Shown here in pieces: positions 60,109-64,000 of a stretch of DNA of 64,000 bases. The notes beneath the pieces are model-generated. The model had not been told where the DNA came from and did no database searches. It was given only the letters and a program-made list of their open reading frames with translations. Source of the DNA: Selaginella tamariscina (Eukaryota; Streptophyta; Lycopodiopsida; Selaginellales; Selaginellaceae); NCBI GenBank assembly GCA_003024785.1, contig PUQB01000855.1, positions 21,494-85,493 of the forward strand, given 5' to 3'. A program made the position numbers and the translations under genes. Numbering within the stretch: position 1 is the first letter of the stretch; each line of letters opens with the position of its first letter.

Positions 60109-62599
60109 GACATTCATCAAGGCTATTTGTTAATAACTAAATGTTAACAACCTCTTAATAATAGCCTTTGTCTGTATTCTGGAGAACTAAATCATGATGT
60201 GGTGTATTTTTTATAACATGACTCAAATTAAAGATAAGTATGTGTTATGCATCTCATGACTCAGTTGGGAAATGGAGACGAAGAACCATTTGATTAAATA
60301 ACAAAAGTACTTCTTTGTATTTATGTTTCAAATCACATTAAGAAGTTTATATTTGTCCACATTTTGATTCAATTTTATTAATAATTATGTTAATTCTTTA
60401 TAGAAATTGCATTTTCCTTATGAAAACTTTACATGTAAGACTTTAGATATAAAGTGGAATAAATATTAACCAATTAATGATGGTATTGAATTACATTAAT
60501 TAATTGAATAAAGAATTATTAAGGTTGTGAATGTTTATAAGATGATAAGTAGTAACATAGAGTTAGAAAAATAATTTTTTAGCTCATTACAATATTTTCT
60601 TTAGTATTATTTTAACACTTAGACTTTTTAATCATCTTGGGTCTTTTAACTTGAGCTTGTAAATTTAATTTTTAATTGATAAAAAATAAATAATGGGTGT
60701 TTTATCCTTTTATATCTTTCCACCTATATTTTTATTATTTCCATCTTTTTCTTCTTCATATTTAATTATTCACGTTTTTCATACGACTAGCAAATCAATT
60801 TTTGAGAATATCAAATACTGAGATTCATTATTCATCTTTGTTATTATTATTCATTTGACATTTTTATCTAAATTTTCTCCATTATCTTGACCAATGACTA
60901 TATTAAAATCTGCTAATGTTTTGATAATTAAATTACCTTACCACCTAATAAATTGTATAATTATCATATCGATATTATGAATAGTAAGCAATCTTTATAT
61001 CTCTAATTTATAGTTATCATATGTAAAGTTAAAAGTTTTAAATAAGAATATTTATTGTCGTTTATTTTATTTGAAATTCTCATTAATAAGTGCACTTGTA
61101 TTCTTTGTGTTTAAAAAGAGTAATAATCTTTATTTGGTAATTGATTATAAAGGATTAACAATATCATTATTCAAAATATGTATTCATTTTCTTTATGTTT
61201 TAATAATTATTTTTAATAAGTGTTTTAACAATATTCAATAAAACATCAACTTTAACATATTAATTGATTCTCTATATAAATGATCAATGATTATTGAATA
61301 AATAACATTGTTTATTGAAAATTATAATGACAAAGCACATATATAAATTGGACTTATATATTTGACTCCAACATGTAATGCTATTTAAGATAATTTCTTT
61401 TAATACTAAATTTAATTAATTCTTTTAAAATGTTATTATGTTATAACTTATCAATTTAACATAAAATAAAGTAATTGACTTACATGTTTATTATTTAAAG
61501 ACTTAAATAAATATTTAAAACATACAAAATAAACAGAAACTCATTCTTATAAGATATTCAAAAAAAAATTTAGGCTTAACAACAATGCCTTGTCTCAACC
61601 ATTTGTTCAACGATTTACATGAATTTTTCAGTTAAACATTACTTAATTATTATATACCCCAATAGTTATTTTAATAACTCTAGTCTTTGTGCAATAATTA
61701 TTAATCTGTGTTTAACAATTATTTAGTTTGTAAATGACGTGTTAAAAGACTACACTACTTGCTTCATTGAGATTGTCCTTGGTGGTTATAAAGATATTAA
61801 AATTATTAAAATGATCTTATGATTAAGAAGATTAATTAATTCAACACTTTTTATTTTTATGATTTGCATCAATCTTCAAAATTTTTGAAATCTCAATTTC
61901 AAAATGTTTGTAATACATCTTGTCAACAATGATTCCAAACAAAATTATGTTTAAAGATTTCTAATAAATAAATTGGTCCTCTAGCTTTTGTTTACATTCC
62001 TACAAAGGTAAGACATTTAACACTTTAATATAGCAACGTTGGAACATTGTTGAAAGCTGTCTTATAAATTTGATAAGTCTTAGATAAATTTGATATGTAT
62101 GTGCATGGACATAATGCCATACTTTTTAATGTGGTGGGATAAATAAAAAGATACACGAGATAATGATTAAATGGAAATGTCAAGGCCTTTTTACAAATAT
62201 TAATTTATATACTAAAAGAGTTCATTGTTATTCCAAATGATAACAGCTTGGTTGGCTTGTGCGTTAAGAACTTCAAATGCTACCACGAGTGCAAATAGAG
62301 ACCCATAAGTATTGAATTATTATTCAACTGCACTTTTTAAAGCAAATAAATGAAAGATGTTTATATTAAGAAGGAACCTTACGATGTGTATGTGAATTAC
62401 AGCAAAAACAAAATACTTTTAATAAGCCAGTTTATACCAATTTCACTATTTTAAGTTTTCAATCCCACATTAGTTAATAATTTAAATAAAAAGTATAGCT
62501 GGTTGACAAAAGATATAGATAAATGAAAAATTATATATAAGTATCAGCCTGAGATTATGTAGCATAATAGAAATTATATGTACAGAGAAGGGTTGTTGA
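60109..62599. other. AT-rich intergenic DNA downstream of HRD3
   Basis: About 2.5 kb of very AT-rich sequence with no open frame or recognised repeat. The part next to 62,599 must hold the HRD3 3' UTR and poly(A) site, but no single signal stands out. Confidence 0.6.
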
Positions 62600-64000
62600 T
62601 CATTCTTCTTGTTGATGCATGAAATGAGCTCTCCTCCTCTGGAGTAAAGAACGCAGGTACAGAACAGTGAGCAAGCAAACCACGAGAGTAATTAAGGTGG
62701 CATTCCCATCATCTAAAAACAAACCCTGCGCCCAATTTCTACTCTTGCAGGCCAACTCCGGCAACTTGTCTATGACTTCCACCTGAAAGAATAGTTAGCT
62801 ATATATATAATTCAACACTGGAAAAGTCCCTTACCAGCACGTTCTTTTCATTGTACTGGCGCAACCAAAGCACCCCAAGTGCCAGATAAACCGGCAGAAA
62901 AGCTAATGCATCTGCCTCAAGTGCCTGATCGTAATATCTCTTAGCAAGGTGAAAATCCTAGGCAAGCCTAGTCCGTGCTCATGCATGTATCCCATGTTGT
63001 ACATGGCTTGCGCATTACGCGCGAGCATGTATGCCTCTGCAGCTCGTTCTAAGTCCCTCTCCGTTCCCTACAAGTAGCATTGCTTTAAAGTAACCCAGAA
63101 CATACTCCAAGACTTCCAACTTACCCGTCCGTAGTAATATGCGTCTCCAATCAGCAGGGCTGCATACTCATTACCTTGCTCCGAGGCAGACCGCCAGAGT
63201 ATATGCGTCCGATGGTGCCGTTCCTCAGCAGTACAAAAACCAGATCTCCCCATGCAAACCCTGTCATCCTGGTACTTGTCTAAAATCCATGCTGCATTGC
63301 TTTGAGCTACTTCATAGCCGAGCTCAGCAGCTCTCGAGTACAGCAGCAGTGAGACGCTAACGTCTCCTTTCAAATAGCATTCCAACCCTAGCCTCATCAG
63401 GGAATCCCATGGGCCTCTTTCCGCCACAATTTTGTAGAGTTCAGCAGCCTGCAATCAAGTTGAAGAGCTGCATGAGAAATAAGTAAGCACTTACCGTAGC
63501 CAAGTCTTTTTTCATGCCAATGCCCTTGTGCTGCATCCTTGCCAGCTGATAATATGCTTTAGAAAGGCCGTTGTTAGCTGCAACAACGAAACACCTGCTG
63601 GCCATCTTTACGTCTTTCTTAATGCCTGCGCCATTGAGGTAAAGTACACCCAGGTTATAGAAGCCATTGGCGTCGTTATTATCTGCTGCTTTCTTATAAT
63701 ACTCCCTGGCCTGTAAACAGCGGAATAAGCAACTGATTGTTATAAAGGGACCGATGAGTCAATCACCTTGGTCAAATTCTTTTGGTCAACACCCTGCCCG
63801 ATAGAGTATAGATAGCCGAGCCCGTTGAATGAAGAATATCTTCTCTCTTTCAATGCCTTCTTGAAATAATCGTAAGCTCTCGTGTAATTCCTCTCCACCC
63901 CAAACCCACGGGCATAAATCTCACCAAGGAACTCAAGAGACGCAGACTCTCCCTTATCAACGGCTCTTGTGAACCACGAGAGGGCTTTGTCATGGTCCCG
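62600..64000 (-). CDS. HRD3: HRD3/SEL1L-like ERAD component, C-terminal half (partial, with a 1-bp frameshift)
   Basis: HRD3 is the ER-membrane partner of the HRD1 ubiquitin ligase and receives misfolded glycoproteins through Sel1-like repeats. Five exons: 64,000(off edge)-63,767, 63,710-63,495, 63,448-63,125, 63,067-62,835 and 62,782-62,600, with GT-AG introns of 56, 46, 57 and 52 bp. Sel1 repeats are clear ([36 protein letters not shown]). The last exon ends [18 protein letters not shown], a membrane segment, then RRRAH and a stop at 62,600. All junctions are phase 0, yet exon 63,067-62,835 is 233 bp. One base is missing near 62,957, after GLGLP, where the family expects [10 protein letters not shown]. 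As written, the frame is lost before the membrane segment. Sequencing error or a real mutation are both possible. Confidence 0.88.

Noticed and set aside
1-64000. tRNA, rRNA or organelle sequence
   Set aside because: No cloverleaf with a GTTCRA T-loop, rRNA core or plastid gene was recognised while reading, though a covariance search was not possible.

Overview
Organism and overall character. The window is nuclear DNA of a land plant, almost entirely repeats. Only one host gene is clear: the C-terminal half of an HRD3/SEL1L gene on the minus strand at the right edge (62,600 to beyond 64,000). TTTAGGG telomere-type tracts at about 48,747-48,960 fit a plant. The four introns visible in HRD3 are only 46-57 bp, and introns in the transposon genes are 54-68 bp. 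Introns this short are known from Selaginella, so a lycophyte of that kind is my best guess (inference, not proof). No RNA genes, CRISPR arrays or prokaryotic features were seen.

Layout. (1) 1-10,148: a decayed Ty3/gypsy element A (+): gag, protease, RT-RNase H, integrase, then an accessory 3' ORF. It ends in an LTR followed by the 3' end and LTR of a second relative. A solo LTR of another family (D) sits in its 3' ORF with a perfect 5-bp target duplication. (2) 10,149-18,540: a microsatellite and an array of imperfect palindromes with consensus GGCGGGATTAATCCCGCC, split by a GC-rich LTR element B (10,605-17,924) that keeps gag, protease and a coiled-coil 3' ORF but has no visible RT or integrase. 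(3) 18,541-25,940: a rearranged copy of a composite DNA transposon. (4) 25,955-41,300: graveyard of D-family LTR copies, an A-related solo LTR, a deleted minus-strand gypsy element, a transposase copy with an internal inverted duplication, and a decayed gypsy integrase. (5) 41,476-57,479: the most complete copy of the composite transposon, interrupted by a D solo LTR (54,210-55,949). (6) 57,487-60,108: 5'-truncated relative of element B (element C), with dead integrase and its 3' LTR. (7) 60,109-62,599: AT-rich intergenic DNA. (8) HRD3.

The system that stands out. The 41,476-57,479 element is bounded by perfect 20-bp inverted ends. Reading inward from the left it carries, on the minus strand, an FCP1/NIF-type HAD phosphatase-like gene, unassigned exons, a ParB-fold-like gene and an unassigned intron-containing gene. 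Then come a palindrome array, microsatellites and telomere-like tandem repeats, a second palindrome array, and a plus-strand DUF7869-type DDE-like transposase gene. The two gene sets diverge from the centre, and each 5' end lies directly beside a palindrome array. The rearranged copy at 10,149-25,680 repeats this association. About 70 palindromes are present in four arrays. All protein genes in these copies carry frameshifts or stops, so these copies look dead, but comparing them shows the intact design.
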